A DNA stretch of 64,000 nt. It comes from Natronorubrum texcoconense. Its GTDB lineage: Archaea > Halobacteriota > Halobacteria > Halobacteriales > Natrialbaceae. The stretch covers positions 496,001 through 560,000 of the forward strand of contig NZ_FNFE01000001.1 of the NCBI RefSeq assembly GCF_900100335.1, read 5' to 3'. The position numbers and the translations under genes were made by a program. The notes below the pieces were generated by a model. The model searched no databases. It saw only the letters and a program-made list of their open reading frames with translations, and had not been told where the DNA came from. How positions within the stretch are numbered: the stretch's first letter is position 1; each line of letters opens with the position of its first letter. Positions 52,560-62,119 of this stretch are shown here, one piece after another.

Positions 52560-53105
52560 TCACCAGGGCTCGTTCTTCAGTCCCAGTTTGTAGGCGATCA
52601 TGTTCGTCGTCACGTGCAGGATCGGCGTCAGCACCACCACGACGGCGATGACCTCCCACGTGAACACGTCGAAGAACCACTCGCTCGCCAGTAGCGCGGT
52701 CAGGGGTAGCGAGACCACGACGAAATCGAGCTGATCGAGTCCGGGGAACATCGCCCCGCGCTGACGACCGGTGCGGCGTTTCAGAAACGATGCGAGGATG
52801 TCGCCGAGCATCGCCCCGGCCGCGAGACCGAGCGCGGCGAGCGGCGTAAATTCGGGAACCTCCACGCCGGTCGCGGAACTAACGTCGCCGGCGAAGAGAC
52901 TCAGAAATCCGGCGAGCGCGAGACCGGCGACGATCCCGGCGGCGGTGCCGCGCCAGGTCTTACCGTCGCCCAGCATACGTTTGTCGCCCCACGTTCGGCC
53001 GCCGTCGATTGGCCGCCCGCCGCCGGCCAGCACCGCGGCGTTGTTGGGCACGTACGCGGGTAACATCGCCCAGAACGCGATCACGATCGTCTCGAGTATT
53101 GCCAT
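52560..53105 (-). CDS. carS: CDP-2,3-bis-(O-geranylgeranyl)-sn-glycerol synthase (CarS)
   Basis: A 181-residue integral membrane enzyme. The N-terminal helix ILETIVIAFWAMLPAYVPNN is followed by the conserved GDKRMLGDGKTWRGTAAG, whose charged residues act in catalysis, then helices FLSLFAGD and ALLASEWFF, with FLKRRTGRQRGAMFPGLDQLDFV. CarS adds CMP to the archaeal unsaturated archaetidic acid. ATG 53105 was chosen because the N-terminal helix begins there. With GGGPS (12737-13441) two of the ether-lipid steps lie in this window, about 40 kb apart. Confidence 0.92.
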   Translation of the reverse strand: MAILETIVIAFWAMLPAYVPNNAAVLAGGGRPIDGGRTWGDKRMLGDGKTWRGTAAGIVAGLALAGFLSLFAGDVSSATGVEVPEFTPLAALGLAAGAMLGDILASFLKRRTGRQRGAMFPGLDQLDFVVVSLPLTALLASEWFFDVFTWEVIAVVVVLTPILHVTTNMIAYKLGLKNEPW

Positions 53106-53343
53106 ATCCGCGGGAACGAACCCCCGTGTCTTAACCGCCGGTGGTTCGGCGCGAAGAGCTGACGACTGCAAACTCGGAGTGCTGGTCGCCGCTCGATGTG
53201 CCCCGAGCCGTCGCCTCACACCGTTGTCCCCGATTACTCGGCCACTCGAGCATCTATCTAACCTGTAAACAGTATCTGTATCTACTATACACGAAAAACT
53301 TTTAGCACTCCTGATCGATCCTCCTCGTAGAGACCCTGTTATC

Positions 53344-54522
53344 ATGTCACGAGAAGTCTTCGACGAGGCGGAGTACGAACGCCGGGTCAGTCGGGCGAAA
53401 GAGCGGTTGCACGAGGCTGATCTCGACGCGATCGTCGTCTCCGATCCGGCCAACATGAACTACCTGACGGGGTACGACGGCTGGTCGTTCTACGTCCACC
53501 AGGCCGTGGTGGTCACGACCGAGCGGGACGAACCGGTCTGGGTCGGCCGCGAGATGGACGCGGGCGGCGCGCGGGCGACGACACATCTCTCCGAGGAGAG
53601 CATCCTGTCCTACAGCGACGACCACGTTCACTCGCCGTACGATCTCCACCCGATGGACTACGTCGCGGGCGTCCTGGAAGATCTCGAGGTCGCGGACGGA
53701 CGCGTCGGCCTCGAGATGGACGCCGCCTACTTCACCGCGAAATCCTACACTCGCCTCCAACAGAACCTCCCCGACGCCGAGTTCGAGGACGCGACCTTAC
53801 TGGTCGGCTGGGTCCGAATCAAGAAGTCCGAGCAGGAACTCGAGTACATGCGTCAGGCCGCCCGCATCTCGGAGAACGCGATGCAAGCCGGCATCGACGC
53901 GATCGGCGAGGGCGTGCCGGAGTACGAGGCCGCAGCCGCGATTTACGACGCGCTCATCAACGGCACCGACGAGTACGGCGGCGACTACCCCTCGATCGTC
54001 CCGCTGATGCCATCGGGCGATCACACGGACACGCCTCACCTGACCTGGACCGACCGCCCGTTCGAGGACGGCGATCCGGTCATAATCGAACTCTCGGGCT
54101 GTCGCCACCGCTATCACTCGCCGCTGGCGCGGACGACGTTCGTCGGCGACCCGCCCGACGTACTCGAGGAGACCGCCGATATCGTCGTCGAGGGCATCGA
54201 AGCCGCGCTCGACGTCGTCGAACCGGGTGTCACCTGCGAATCCGTCGAGAAGGCCTGGCGCGACACCATCGCCCAGTACGGCCTCGAGAAGGAGGACCGA
54301 ATCGGCTACTCGATGGGGCTGGGCTACCCACCGGACTGGGGCGAGCACACGGCGAGCATCCGGCCCGGCGACGAGACCGTCCTCGAGGAGAACATGACGT
54401 TCCACATGATCCCCGGCATCTGGACCGAGGAGGTCGGCATGGAGATCAGCGAGACGTTCCACGTGACGAGCAGCGGCGCGGAGACGCTGGCCGACTTCCC
54501 CCGGAAGCTGTTTACGGCGTAA
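53344..54522 (+). CDS. M24 family protein, creatinase/ectoine-hydrolase-like
   Basis: A 392-residue creatinase-fold protein: N-terminal domain to about residue 155 ([17 protein letters not shown]), then the pita-bread domain. The first metal aspartate position reads [18 protein letters not shown], i.e. glutamate in place of the usual Asp and no DxG motif, and later [21 protein letters not shown]. This loss of metal ligands is also seen in creatinase and ectoine hydrolase (DoeA/EutD), where the reaction is not peptidase. Next genes code for glutamate dehydrogenase and catabolic enzymes, consistent with use of a nitrogen-containing solute. Ectoine hydrolase is a suggestion only. Confidence 0.78.
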   Translation: MSREVFDEAEYERRVSRAKERLHEADLDAIVVSDPANMNYLTGYDGWSFYVHQAVVVTTERDEPVWVGREMDAGGARATTHLSEESILSYSDDHVHSPYDLHPMDYVAGVLEDLEVADGRVGLEMDAAYFTAKSYTRLQQNLPDAEFEDATLLVGWVRIKKSEQELEYMRQAARISENAMQAGIDAIGEGVPEYEAAAAIYDALINGTDEYGGDYPSIVPLMPSGDHTDTPHLTWTDRPFEDGDPVIIELSGCRHRYHSPLARTTFVGDPPDVLEETADIVVEGIEAALDVVEPGVTCESVEKAWRDTIAQYGLEKEDRIGYSMGLGYPPDWGEHTASIRPGDETVLEENMTFHMIPGIWTEEVGMEISETFHVTSSGAETLADFPRKLFTA

Positions 54523-54551
54523 CGACAATTCACGTCCACACCCAATCGACA

Positions 54552-55838
54552 ATGTCTACGACACCAACGCAGCAGGAAGCCGAACCCGAAGAACAGTACG
54601 ACTCGGCGCTCGTCACCGCTCGGCGCCAACTCGAGCGCGCGGCGACCCACGTCGACGTCGACGAAGGCGTCATCGAGCGGCTGAAACACCCGACGAAGGT
54701 CCAGCAGGTCTCGGTTCCGCTCGAGCGAGACGACGGCGAGGTCGAGGTCTTCACGGGCTACCGCGCCCAGCACGACGACGTCCGCGGGCCGTACAAGGGC
54801 GGCCTGCGCTATCACCCCGAGGTCACCGCCGAAGAGTGCACCGGGCTCTCGATGTGGATGACCTGGAAGTGTGCCGTAATGGACCTCCCCTTCGGGGGCG
54901 GGAAAGGCGGCATCGCCATCGATCCCAAGTCGCTCTCCGCGGACGAGACCGAGCGGCTCACCCGTCGCTTCGCCGAGGAGATCCGTGACGTCGTCGGGCC
55001 GACCAAGGACGTTCCGGCACCCGACATGGGCACCGACGCACAGACGATGGCCTGGTTCATGGACGCCTACTCGATGCAACAGGGCGAGACTATCCCCGGC
55101 GTCGTCACCGGCAAACCGCCAGTTATTGGCGGCTCATACGGTCGCGAAGAGGCCCCCGGACGCTCGACCGCGATCGCCGCGCGGGAAGCGATTCAGTACG
55201 AGGGCCACGAGGTCTCCGAGACGACCGTCGCAGTCCAGGGCTTCGGCAGCGTCGGCGCGAACGCCGCGCGCCTGCTCGAGGACTGGGGCGCGACCGTCGT
55301 CGCCGTCTCTGACGTCAACGGCGCGCTCTACGATCCCGACGGACTCGCGACGCACGAGATTCCGACCCACGACGAGGAGGCCGAAGCCGTCCTCGAGCAG
55401 GACGCCCCGCAAACGATTTCCAACGAGGACGTCCTCGAACTCGACGTCGACGTGCTGATCCCGGCCGCCGTCGGCAACGTCATCACCGCTGACAACGCGG
55501 ACGCCATCGAGGCCGACATCGTCGTCGAAGGTGCGAACGGGCCGACCACGTTCGCCGCGGATACGATCCTCGAGGAACGCGACGTGACGGTCATCCCCGA
55601 CATCCTCGCCAACGCCGGCGGTGTGACAGTGAGCTACTTCGAGTGGCTGCAGGACATCAACCGCCGTCAGTGGACCTTAGAGGAGGTCAACGAGGAACTC
55701 GAGGACAAGATGCTCTCCGCCTGGGCGGACGTCCGCGACGAGGTCGAAGCGAAGGAGCTAACCTGGCGCGATGCCGCCTATGTCGTTGCGCTCTCGCGAA
55801 TCGCCGAAGCGAAGGCGACGCGCGGACTCTGGCCGTAG
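54552..55838 (+). CDS. gdhB: Glutamate dehydrogenase
   Basis: A 428-residue Glu/Leu/Phe/Val dehydrogenase. [24 protein letters not shown] and the catalytic lysine in [11 protein letters not shown] are family signatures; the NAD(P) fold starts [20 protein letters not shown], and [17 protein letters not shown] lies near the end. It deaminates glutamate or runs in the assimilatory direction. It follows the M24 gene by 29 bases and is probably co-transcribed with it. Confidence 0.94.
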   Translation: MSTTPTQQEAEPEEQYDSALVTARRQLERAATHVDVDEGVIERLKHPTKVQQVSVPLERDDGEVEVFTGYRAQHDDVRGPYKGGLRYHPEVTAEECTGLSMWMTWKCAVMDLPFGGGKGGIAIDPKSLSADETERLTRRFAEEIRDVVGPTKDVPAPDMGTDAQTMAWFMDAYSMQQGETIPGVVTGKPPVIGGSYGREEAPGRSTAIAAREAIQYEGHEVSETTVAVQGFGSVGANAARLLEDWGATVVAVSDVNGALYDPDGLATHEIPTHDEEAEAVLEQDAPQTISNEDVLELDVDVLIPAAVGNVITADNADAIEADIVVEGANGPTTFAADTILEERDVTVIPDILANAGGVTVSYFEWLQDINRRQWTLEEVNEELEDKMLSAWADVRDEVEAKELTWRDAAYVVALSRIAEAKATRGLWP

Positions 55839-55906
55839 CGAACGGGGGTCGCACTCGCGATTCTCACGCGGCGAAGGCACCGATCCCGACGGCGTCTTCC
55901 GACCGT

Positions 55907-56287
55907 TCAGTCGTCGTAGCGCCCGATCTCGACGAGGTTTCCGTCGGGATCACGGAAGTACACCGACGTGATCGGTCCGACGGCGCCCGTACGGTCAACT
56001 GGTCCCATGATGATCTCGATATCCTGCTCACGAAGGTGACGTTCGACGTCCTCGATGGGTGTCTCAGTGATCAGACAAAAATCGCCACCGCCGGGCGTCG
56101 GTTCCTGCGCAACGGGTTCGACGTCGTTGTCGATCGGATGGAGATTGATCTTCTGTTCGCCGAAGCGCAGCGCCTTGCGGTCGTCACCGAACGTGACGAC
56201 TTCGGCTCCCACGTTCTCGTAGAACTCGCACGTCGCCTCGACGTCTTCGACGGTGAGGACGAAGTGATCGATACCGGTGAGCTTCAT
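55907..56287 (-). CDS. VOC family protein (glyoxalase-like)
   Basis: A 126-residue vicinal oxygen chelate protein. Two beta-alpha-beta-beta-beta units are visible: KLTGIDHFVLTVEDVEATCEFY (with His8) and GGGDFCLITETPIEDVERHL; metal ligands are likely His8, His54 in QKINLHPI, and Glu near the end (DPDGNLVEIGRY). Related proteins are lyases, dioxygenases or resistance proteins; the substrate is unknown. It converges with gdhB. Confidence 0.85.
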   Translation of the reverse strand: MKLTGIDHFVLTVEDVEATCEFYENVGAEVVTFGDDRKALRFGEQKINLHPIDNDVEPVAQEPTPGGGDFCLITETPIEDVERHLREQDIEIIMGPVDRTGAVGPITSVYFRDPDGNLVEIGRYDD

Positions 56288-56410
56288 CGCTGCTGTCCTC
56301 GCGTGGCTTGTCGTCGTTCCATGGATCGCCCTTCGTCGCCCCTCGAAAAATAACCCGCTGTCGGCCGACGATCGCGCCGGAACGACACGGATCAGCCGTC
56401 GCAGCAGTCG

Positions 56411-59400
56411 CTACGCCGACAGGGACGCAGCCACCTTCTCGATCGGGTGCGGCGGCTCGTCACAGCCGTCGTACTCCGAGAGCTGGGACCGACAGGACGC
56501 ACCCGGTGCGACGACCGTCTCGCCGTCGCTCGCTTCGACTTGATCGAACAGCACCTCGCCGATCTTCCGGCTCAGCGAGTAGTGTTCGGCCTCGTAGCCG
56601 AAGGAGCCGGCCATCCCACAGCAACCGGAATCGAGCGCGTCGACCTCGTAGCCGACGGCCTCGAGCACCGTCGCCGCGTGGCCGTCCTTCTTCGTCGCCT
56701 TCTGGTGGCAGTGGCCGTGGTAGGTCAGCCGTTCTCCGAGTTCGTCGTCCCCGGTCGGCAGTCCGCCGGCCAGATCGAACCGATCGAGATACTCGAGTAC
56801 GCCGTAGGTGTTCGCCGCGATTAGTTCCACGTCGGGCCCCGAAAGCAGATCCAGATAGTCCGACTGGAACATGACGGCGTCGGAAGGTTCTACGAGGACG
56901 ACCTCCCAGCCGTCCTCGAGTTCGGGCGCGAGGGCGTCGACGTTGGTCCGAGCGCGCTCCCGCGACAGATCGAGAAAGCCCTTCGAGTGCGCCGGCCGTC
57001 CAGTTGACGTCACGCCATCGGGAATCTGAACGTGGACGCCCGCGGTCTCGAGCACCTGTACCGTCGCCTTCCCGGCCCGCGGGTGGTTGTAGTTCGTGTA
57101 GGTGTCGGGGAAGAGCAACACCTTCCGGTCGGCCTCGGCTTCCGAGATCTTCGGGCCGCGCGTTGCGAACCAGTCCTCGAAACTCTCGCTGGCGAACGCG
57201 GGGAGATCGCGCTCGCGGGCGATACCGACCGTCTTCTCGGCGATAATATCAGAACCCGGCAGCGAGGCCATCCAGTTCGACACCGGCGCGAGCGCGGAGC
57301 CGACGGCGTTCAGCCGGTCGACGTTCGCAAAGAGCTTATCGCGGAGGCTCGAGCCGTTCTCCTGATGATTTGCGTGCTCTACTTCCGCTTTGAGCTTCGC
57401 CATGTCGACCTCGCTCGGGCAGTCCCGCGCACAGCCCTTGCAGCCGATGCAGAGGTCCATGATCTCCGCTAAGAACTCCTCGTCGGTGGCCTCGGTCTCG
57501 AGTTCGCCGTTCATCGCGCTTCGGAGCATGTTCGCCCGGCCGCGGGTGCTCAAACTCTCCTCCTCGGCCGCGCGGAACGTCGGACACATCACGCCGCCGG
57601 TCGTCTCCTGATCGCCGCGACAGCCGCCGCAGCCGTGACAGAGTTCGGCCATGCCTTGGAATCCGTTCTCGTTGTCCCACTCGAGAGCGGGCTCGAACCC
57701 AGCGTCAAATTCGTAGTCGGGGTCGAACCGCAGATTCTCGGTCATACTGTGGTCGCCGCAGACGTTCCCCGGATTCAGCAGCCAGTCCGGATCGAAGACC
57801 GTCTTCAGCTCACGGAACAGCTCCCAGACGTCGTCGCCGTACAGCTTGTGGTTCCACTGGGTTCGGGCACGGCCGTCGCCGTGCTCGCCCGAAACGCTGC
57901 CGCCGTACCGGACGACGAGATCCGTCACGTCGTTAGCCAGCGACTCGAACTCCTCGAGCCCCGTCTCCGTCTTCGTGTCGACCAGCGGGCGCATGTGCAT
58001 ACAGCCCGGCCCCGCGTGGGCGTAGAAGCTGGCGAAGGTGTCGTACTCCTCGAGGACTTCCTGGAAGTCCGCGACGTAGTCCGCGAGGTTCTCGGTCGGA
58101 ACCGCCGTGTCCTCGATGAACGAGATGTGTTTGGCGTCCGAGGTTCGCGAGAGCAGGATCGGCGCCGCGCTCTTGCGGAGCTTCCAGAGTTCGGCGACGC
58201 CTTCGGGATCGTGGGCCTCGAGGGCGTCGAATGCGCGGACGGGGTCGTCGGCGGTGACATCTCCCTCGTCGTCCGCGTCTTCCGCGTCGGCCGTTGGATC
58301 CGGCACGTCCTCGTCGGGCAACCGATCGGCCAGCAGCTCCGCGACCTGCTCGCGACCGTGATCATCGTCCTCGGCGTAGAACTCGACGAGCAGCGCGGTT
58401 TCGGTGCCCGCGGGGAGCCGGTCGACGAGCTCGGCGAACTCTTCCGTTCTCGAGGCGAGGTCGATCAGGGTGTCGTCGATGGCTTCGATCGCCGCCGGGT
58501 CGAAGTTCCGGACGATCGTGTCGACGTCGGCCATCGCCTCGAGCAAGTCGTGGTAGGTCAGCAGGACGACGGACGTCGTTTCGGGGACGGGCTCGAGGGA
58601 GACGCAAGCTTCCGTCACCACGCCGAGGGTGCCCTCGCTGCCGGCGAAGACCCGCGCGAGGTTGACGGTCGCCTCGGGGTCGGGTTCGCTCTCGTCGTCG
58701 ATCGTCACCGACTCGGCGGTGTTCTCGTCGAACGCCTCGGGCACCCCGTAGGCCTCCGCAACCAGTCGATCGAGGTTGTAGCCCGAGACGTTGCGCTTGA
58801 GTTGCGGGAACACCTCGCTGATCGCGTCGGCTTCTTCATCGATTACGCAGCGCAGGCCCTCGTAGATGCGCTCGAGGAGGTCTCCGTCCGGATCCGCCGT
58901 CTCGCGAAGTTCCCGGACCGTCACCTCGCCGAAGCGCTCGACGGAGCCGTCGGCGAGGACGACCTCGCAGGCCTCGACGTAGGCGTCGGTCTTCCCGTAC
59001 TGTAGGGAGTGGGCCCCCGTCGAGTTGTTCCCGATCGCGCCGCCGATGGTGCTACGATTCCCGGCGGCGGGGTCCGGCGCGAACTTCAACTCGTGAGCTG
59101 CGAGTTCGTCGTTCAGATCGGCCAGCACCGCGCCGGCCTCGACACTGGCTCGCTGGGTGTCCGGGTTGACCTCGAGTACGTCGCCCATATGCGTCGTGAA
59201 GTCGAGGACGACGGCCTCGTTGACTGCCTGTCCGGCGAGGCTCGTCCCGCCGCCCCGCGGCAGGACCGGAATTTCGTTCTCCGCACAGTACTCGACGACG
59301 CTCGCGACGTCCGCCGTCGAGCGCGGCAGTACGACCCCGATCGGAGTCATCTCGTAGGCGCTCGCGTCGGTCGCGTACAGTTGTCGAGAGTAGTCGTCGA

Positions 59401-59626
59401 ACCGGACCTCGCCGTCGATTCGCTCCTGCAGGGCGGAGACGAGTTCGGGCCGGTCGACGTCGCCGCCGACGTAGTCGTAGGCGGCCCGGGCATCCGCCGC
59501 TGGGTCACCCTCGCGCGGGTCGTCCGGCGGTCCCAGATGGGTCTCGTCCGAGGTCGACGTCTGGTCGCTGTGGTCGGTCGTCGAGGGCGAGTCGTCGGTC
59601 GCGGACGGCGGATTATCGGTGGACAT
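56411..59626 (-). CDS. Fused FAD-linked oxidase and iron-sulfur oxidoreductase (D-lactate/glycolate dehydrogenase type)
   Basis: A 1071-residue fusion. Residues about 1-70 are disordered. PCMH-type FAD binding follows (VLPRSTADVASVVEYCAEN, PVLPRGGGTSLAGQAVNE, NRSTIGGAIGNNSTGAHSLQYG), then the oxidase C-terminal domain with HAGPGCMHMRPL and SGEHGDGRARTQW. Residues about 660-770 have CHGCGGCRGDQETTGGVMCP and CIGCKGCARDCPSEVD for two 4Fe-4S clusters. The C-terminal CCG regions include CHQKATKKDGH and CCGMAGSFGYE. The combination resembles GlcD plus GlcF in one chain. D-lactate, glycolate or 2-hydroxyglutarate are possible substrates. The neighbour upstream is a D-2-hydroxyacid dehydrogenase. Confidence 0.9.
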   Translation of the reverse strand: MSTDNPPSATDDSPSTTDHSDQTSTSDETHLGPPDDPREGDPAADARAAYDYVGGDVDRPELVSALQERIDGEVRFDDYSRQLYATDASAYEMTPIGVVLPRSTADVASVVEYCAENEIPVLPRGGGTSLAGQAVNEAVVLDFTTHMGDVLEVNPDTQRASVEAGAVLADLNDELAAHELKFAPDPAAGNRSTIGGAIGNNSTGAHSLQYGKTDAYVEACEVVLADGSVERFGEVTVRELRETADPDGDLLERIYEGLRCVIDEEADAISEVFPQLKRNVSGYNLDRLVAEAYGVPEAFDENTAESVTIDDESEPDPEATVNLARVFAGSEGTLGVVTEACVSLEPVPETTSVVLLTYHDLLEAMADVDTIVRNFDPAAIEAIDDTLIDLASRTEEFAELVDRLPAGTETALLVEFYAEDDDHGREQVAELLADRLPDEDVPDPTADAEDADDEGDVTADDPVRAFDALEAHDPEGVAELWKLRKSAAPILLSRTSDAKHISFIEDTAVPTENLADYVADFQEVLEEYDTFASFYAHAGPGCMHMRPLVDTKTETGLEEFESLANDVTDLVVRYGGSVSGEHGDGRARTQWNHKLYGDDVWELFRELKTVFDPDWLLNPGNVCGDHSMTENLRFDPDYEFDAGFEPALEWDNENGFQGMAELCHGCGGCRGDQETTGGVMCPTFRAAEEESLSTRGRANMLRSAMNGELETEATDEEFLAEIMDLCIGCKGCARDCPSEVDMAKLKAEVEHANHQENGSSLRDKLFANVDRLNAVGSALAPVSNWMASLPGSDIIAEKTVGIARERDLPAFASESFEDWFATRGPKISEAEADRKVLLFPDTYTNYNHPRAGKATVQVLETAGVHVQIPDGVTSTGRPAHSKGFLDLSRERARTNVDALAPELEDGWEVVLVEPSDAVMFQSDYLDLLSGPDVELIAANTYGVLEYLDRFDLAGGLPTGDDELGERLTYHGHCHQKATKKDGHAATVLEAVGYEVDALDSGCCGMAGSFGYEAEHYSLSRKIGEVLFDQVEASDGETVVAPGASCRSQLSEYDGCDEPPHPIEKVAASLSA

Positions 59627-59634
59627 CGGTCTCG

Positions 59635-60612
59635 TCAGTTCGACTCCGGCCGGTAGACGGCGTTCTCGAGGTCGCTACCCGTCCCCTCGTCGAGCACACC
59701 GACGTTGTGCGCGACGATGTCGGCCAGCCGATCCCAGTGTTTCGGCGTGTGGCCGCCCGTGTGAGGCGTGATGAGGCAGTTCTCGAGGTCCCAGAGCTCG
59801 TGATCGTTGGGCAACGGTTCGGGCTCGGTGACGTCGAGCGCCGCGCCGCGGATGCCGTTGAACTGCAGCGCCGCGACGAGCGCGTCGGTGTCGATGATGC
59901 CGCCCCGGGCCGCGTTAACGATAACTGCATTCGGCGGGAGCGTCGCCAGCGCGTCCTCGTCGACGAGGTTGCGCGTCAGATCGTTCAGCGGACAGGCGAG
60001 GACGACGTACTCGCTGCGCGAGAAGGCCTCGTGGATGTCCGCCTCCTCGAAGCTCAGCACCTCGTCGGTCGGCCCGCCCTTCTCGGGCGTGTAACGGATG
60101 CCGATCGTCTCGACGTCGAAGCCCTCGAGTCGCTGGACGATCTCCTGACCGATCGAGCCGAGGCCGACGACGGTGACCGTGCTGTCGGTGAACTCGTGGG
60201 ACTGGAAGTGACGCCACTCGCCGTTTTGCTTGCGCCGCCAGCCCTCGTGGAGATTTCTGGCGAAGACGAGCATGTTAGCGATCGACTGCTCGGCGATGCC
60301 GGGTGCGTGGATGCCGCCCGCGTTGGTGACGGCCACGCCGTGGTCGGCCAGGGCGTCCATCGGCACGTGGTCGGTCCCGGCGAACGTACACGCGAACAGT
60401 TCGAGTCGGTCGGCGGCCTCGAGGAGGTCCTCCTCGATCGTGATACCGGTGACGACCCGCGCTTTCGGGACGAGTTCGCGCTCCTCTTCGGGCGTCCGCG
60501 CGAGCGCGACGGTGTGGTCGGGGAGCCGTTCGCGAAGCGTCTCGGCGTACGATTCCATCGACAGCCCTTCCGTTCCCTCTCGAAGAACGACGACGTCTGG
60601 ATTCGTGCTCAT
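59635..60612 (-). CDS. D-isomer specific 2-hydroxyacid dehydrogenase
   Basis: A 325-residue NAD-dependent enzyme. The Rossmann motif is VVGLGSIGQEIVQRLEGF; catalytic residues lie in VNAARGGIIDTDALV (Arg), VTEPEPLPNDHELW (Glu) and ITPHTGGHTPKHW (His). The N-terminal substrate domain contains the ETFACTFAGTDHVP-like lid region. It ends eight bases before the FAD/Fe-S oxidase gene, so the two form an operon able to interconvert and oxidise a D-2-hydroxy acid. Specific substrate not predicted. Confidence 0.9.
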   Translation of the reverse strand: MSTNPDVVVLREGTEGLSMESYAETLRERLPDHTVALARTPEEERELVPKARVVTGITIEEDLLEAADRLELFACTFAGTDHVPMDALADHGVAVTNAGGIHAPGIAEQSIANMLVFARNLHEGWRRKQNGEWRHFQSHEFTDSTVTVVGLGSIGQEIVQRLEGFDVETIGIRYTPEKGGPTDEVLSFEEADIHEAFSRSEYVVLACPLNDLTRNLVDEDALATLPPNAVIVNAARGGIIDTDALVAALQFNGIRGAALDVTEPEPLPNDHELWDLENCLITPHTGGHTPKHWDRLADIVAHNVGVLDEGTGSDLENAVYRPESN

Positions 60613-60760
60613 AGTGGTGAATGTGTGCGCTATCGCGGCCTATCGCCGCTGTAACGCAGCTATACTCTACGGTTGTCATCGTCTCTCTTATCCTTTTTGT
60701 GTAGTCGGCGTCAACACTCATTGTGTATAATTAAGTCACTGGGGCGCGTCAGTGACTGGC

Positions 60761-62119
60761 ATGAACGAGCCGATACGGGACCGCCTCGTTTCCCTCCGCC
60801 GCAGTTTGCACCGCCACCCCGAGCCGGCGTGGCGCGAGTTCTACACGACCGCACGGATCGTCGAGGAGATCCGAGCCATCGGCGTCGACGAACTGGCCGT
60901 CGGCCCGGACGCATACGATCCCGCGGATCGGATGGCCGTCCCCGAAGACCACCGACTCGCGTCGTGGGCCAAACGGGCGCGCGAACGCGGTATCGATCCC
61001 GACCTGTTCGATCGGATGGCCGGCGGCAACACCGGCGCCGTCGCCGTCATCGATCGCGGCGAGGGTCCTGCGATCGGACTGCGGGTCGACATCGACGCGC
61101 TGTTCATCGAGGAGTCGGACGAGAGGGGACACGACCCGGCCGACGAGGGCTTTCGTTCGGAGATCGATGGCGCGATGCACGCCTGCGGCCACGACGTCCA
61201 CATGACCTGGGGGTTGGCCGTCCTCGAGGCCATCAAAGAGAGCAACTTCGCGGGCCGACTCGTCGTGTTCTTCCAGCCCGCAGAGGAGACCAGCGGCGGC
61301 GGCTGTCCGATGGCCAAGAGCGATTTCGCCGCCGATCTCGACTATCTCCTCGCGGCCCACGTCGGACTCGACCATCCGACGGGCGAGGTCGTGGCCGGGA
61401 TCGAGAAGCCGCTCGCGATGGCCCACATCGACGCGACCATCCACGGAACCTCCGCACACGCCGGGAAGGCCCCCAACGAGGGCGACAATGCGATGCACGC
61501 GATGGGAACCACGATCGTCAACGCCTACGGCATCCCCCGACACGCCGACGGAATGACCCGGGTGAACATCGGCTACGCCGAGGCCGGCTCCGCGAGCAAC
61601 GTCATCGCCGAGGAGGCCCACATGGAGGCCGAAGCCCGCGGCGAGACCACCGAGCTGATGGAGTACATGACCGACGAACTCGAGCGAACGGTCAACTCGG
61701 CCGCGACGATGCACGGCTGTCGGGCCGACGTCGAGGTGGTCAGCAAATCGCCGCGAGCCGACAGCGACCCCGAACTGCAGGCCCTCGTTAGCGAGGTCGC
61801 AAGCGGCGTCCGCGGGATCGATCACGTCGTTCCCGCCGCCGACTTCGGTGCGAGCGAGGACGCCACGTTCCTGATGGAACGCGTCCAGCAGGACGGCGGG
61901 CTGGCGACGTACCTGATCGTCGGCACCGATCATCCGACGAGCCATCACACGCCGACGTTCGACGTGGACGAAGACAGCCTCGAGCACGGCGTCGACGTCC
62001 TCGTCGAGACGATCCGGGAACTCGAGCGCGCACATCCGGTCCCACACGTCGAAGCCCCGGCGGACGTCGAGCGTCCGGTAGACGTCGAGGGCCCGGCGGA
62101 CGCGGAGGGCGGTGAATGA
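60761..62119 (+). CDS. M20 family amidohydrolase (AbgA/AbgB-like)
   Basis: A 452-residue metallo-amidohydrolase. RRSLHRHPEPAWREFYT opens the catalytic domain; HACGHDVHMTWG and the EETSGGGCPM segment contain metal ligands; the dimerisation domain has ATIHGTSAHAGKAPNEGDN; the final ligand region is HHTPTFDVDEDSL. This subfamily cleaves N-acyl or p-aminobenzoyl amino acids. ATG 60761 is preferred to GTG 60752; GTATAATTAAG at 60724-60734 is the likely TATA element. The stop overlaps the start of the threonine ammonia-lyase gene. Confidence 0.9.
   Translation: MNEPIRDRLVSLRRSLHRHPEPAWREFYTTARIVEEIRAIGVDELAVGPDAYDPADRMAVPEDHRLASWAKRARERGIDPDLFDRMAGGNTGAVAVIDRGEGPAIGLRVDIDALFIEESDERGHDPADEGFRSEIDGAMHACGHDVHMTWGLAVLEAIKESNFAGRLVVFFQPAEETSGGGCPMAKSDFAADLDYLLAAHVGLDHPTGEVVAGIEKPLAMAHIDATIHGTSAHAGKAPNEGDNAMHAMGTTIVNAYGIPRHADGMTRVNIGYAEAGSASNVIAEEAHMEAEARGETTELMEYMTDELERTVNSAATMHGCRADVEVVSKSPRADSDPELQALVSEVASGVRGIDHVVPAADFGASEDATFLMERVQQDGGLATYLIVGTDHPTSHHTPTFDVDEDSLEHGVDVLVETIRELERAHPVPHVEAPADVERPVDVEGPADAEGGE

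Noticed and set aside
57635-59005. A 456-codon plus-strand frame inside the FAD/Fe-S oxidase gene
   Set aside because: Antisense shadow of a well supported oxidoreductase; no domain, and length is explained by base composition.
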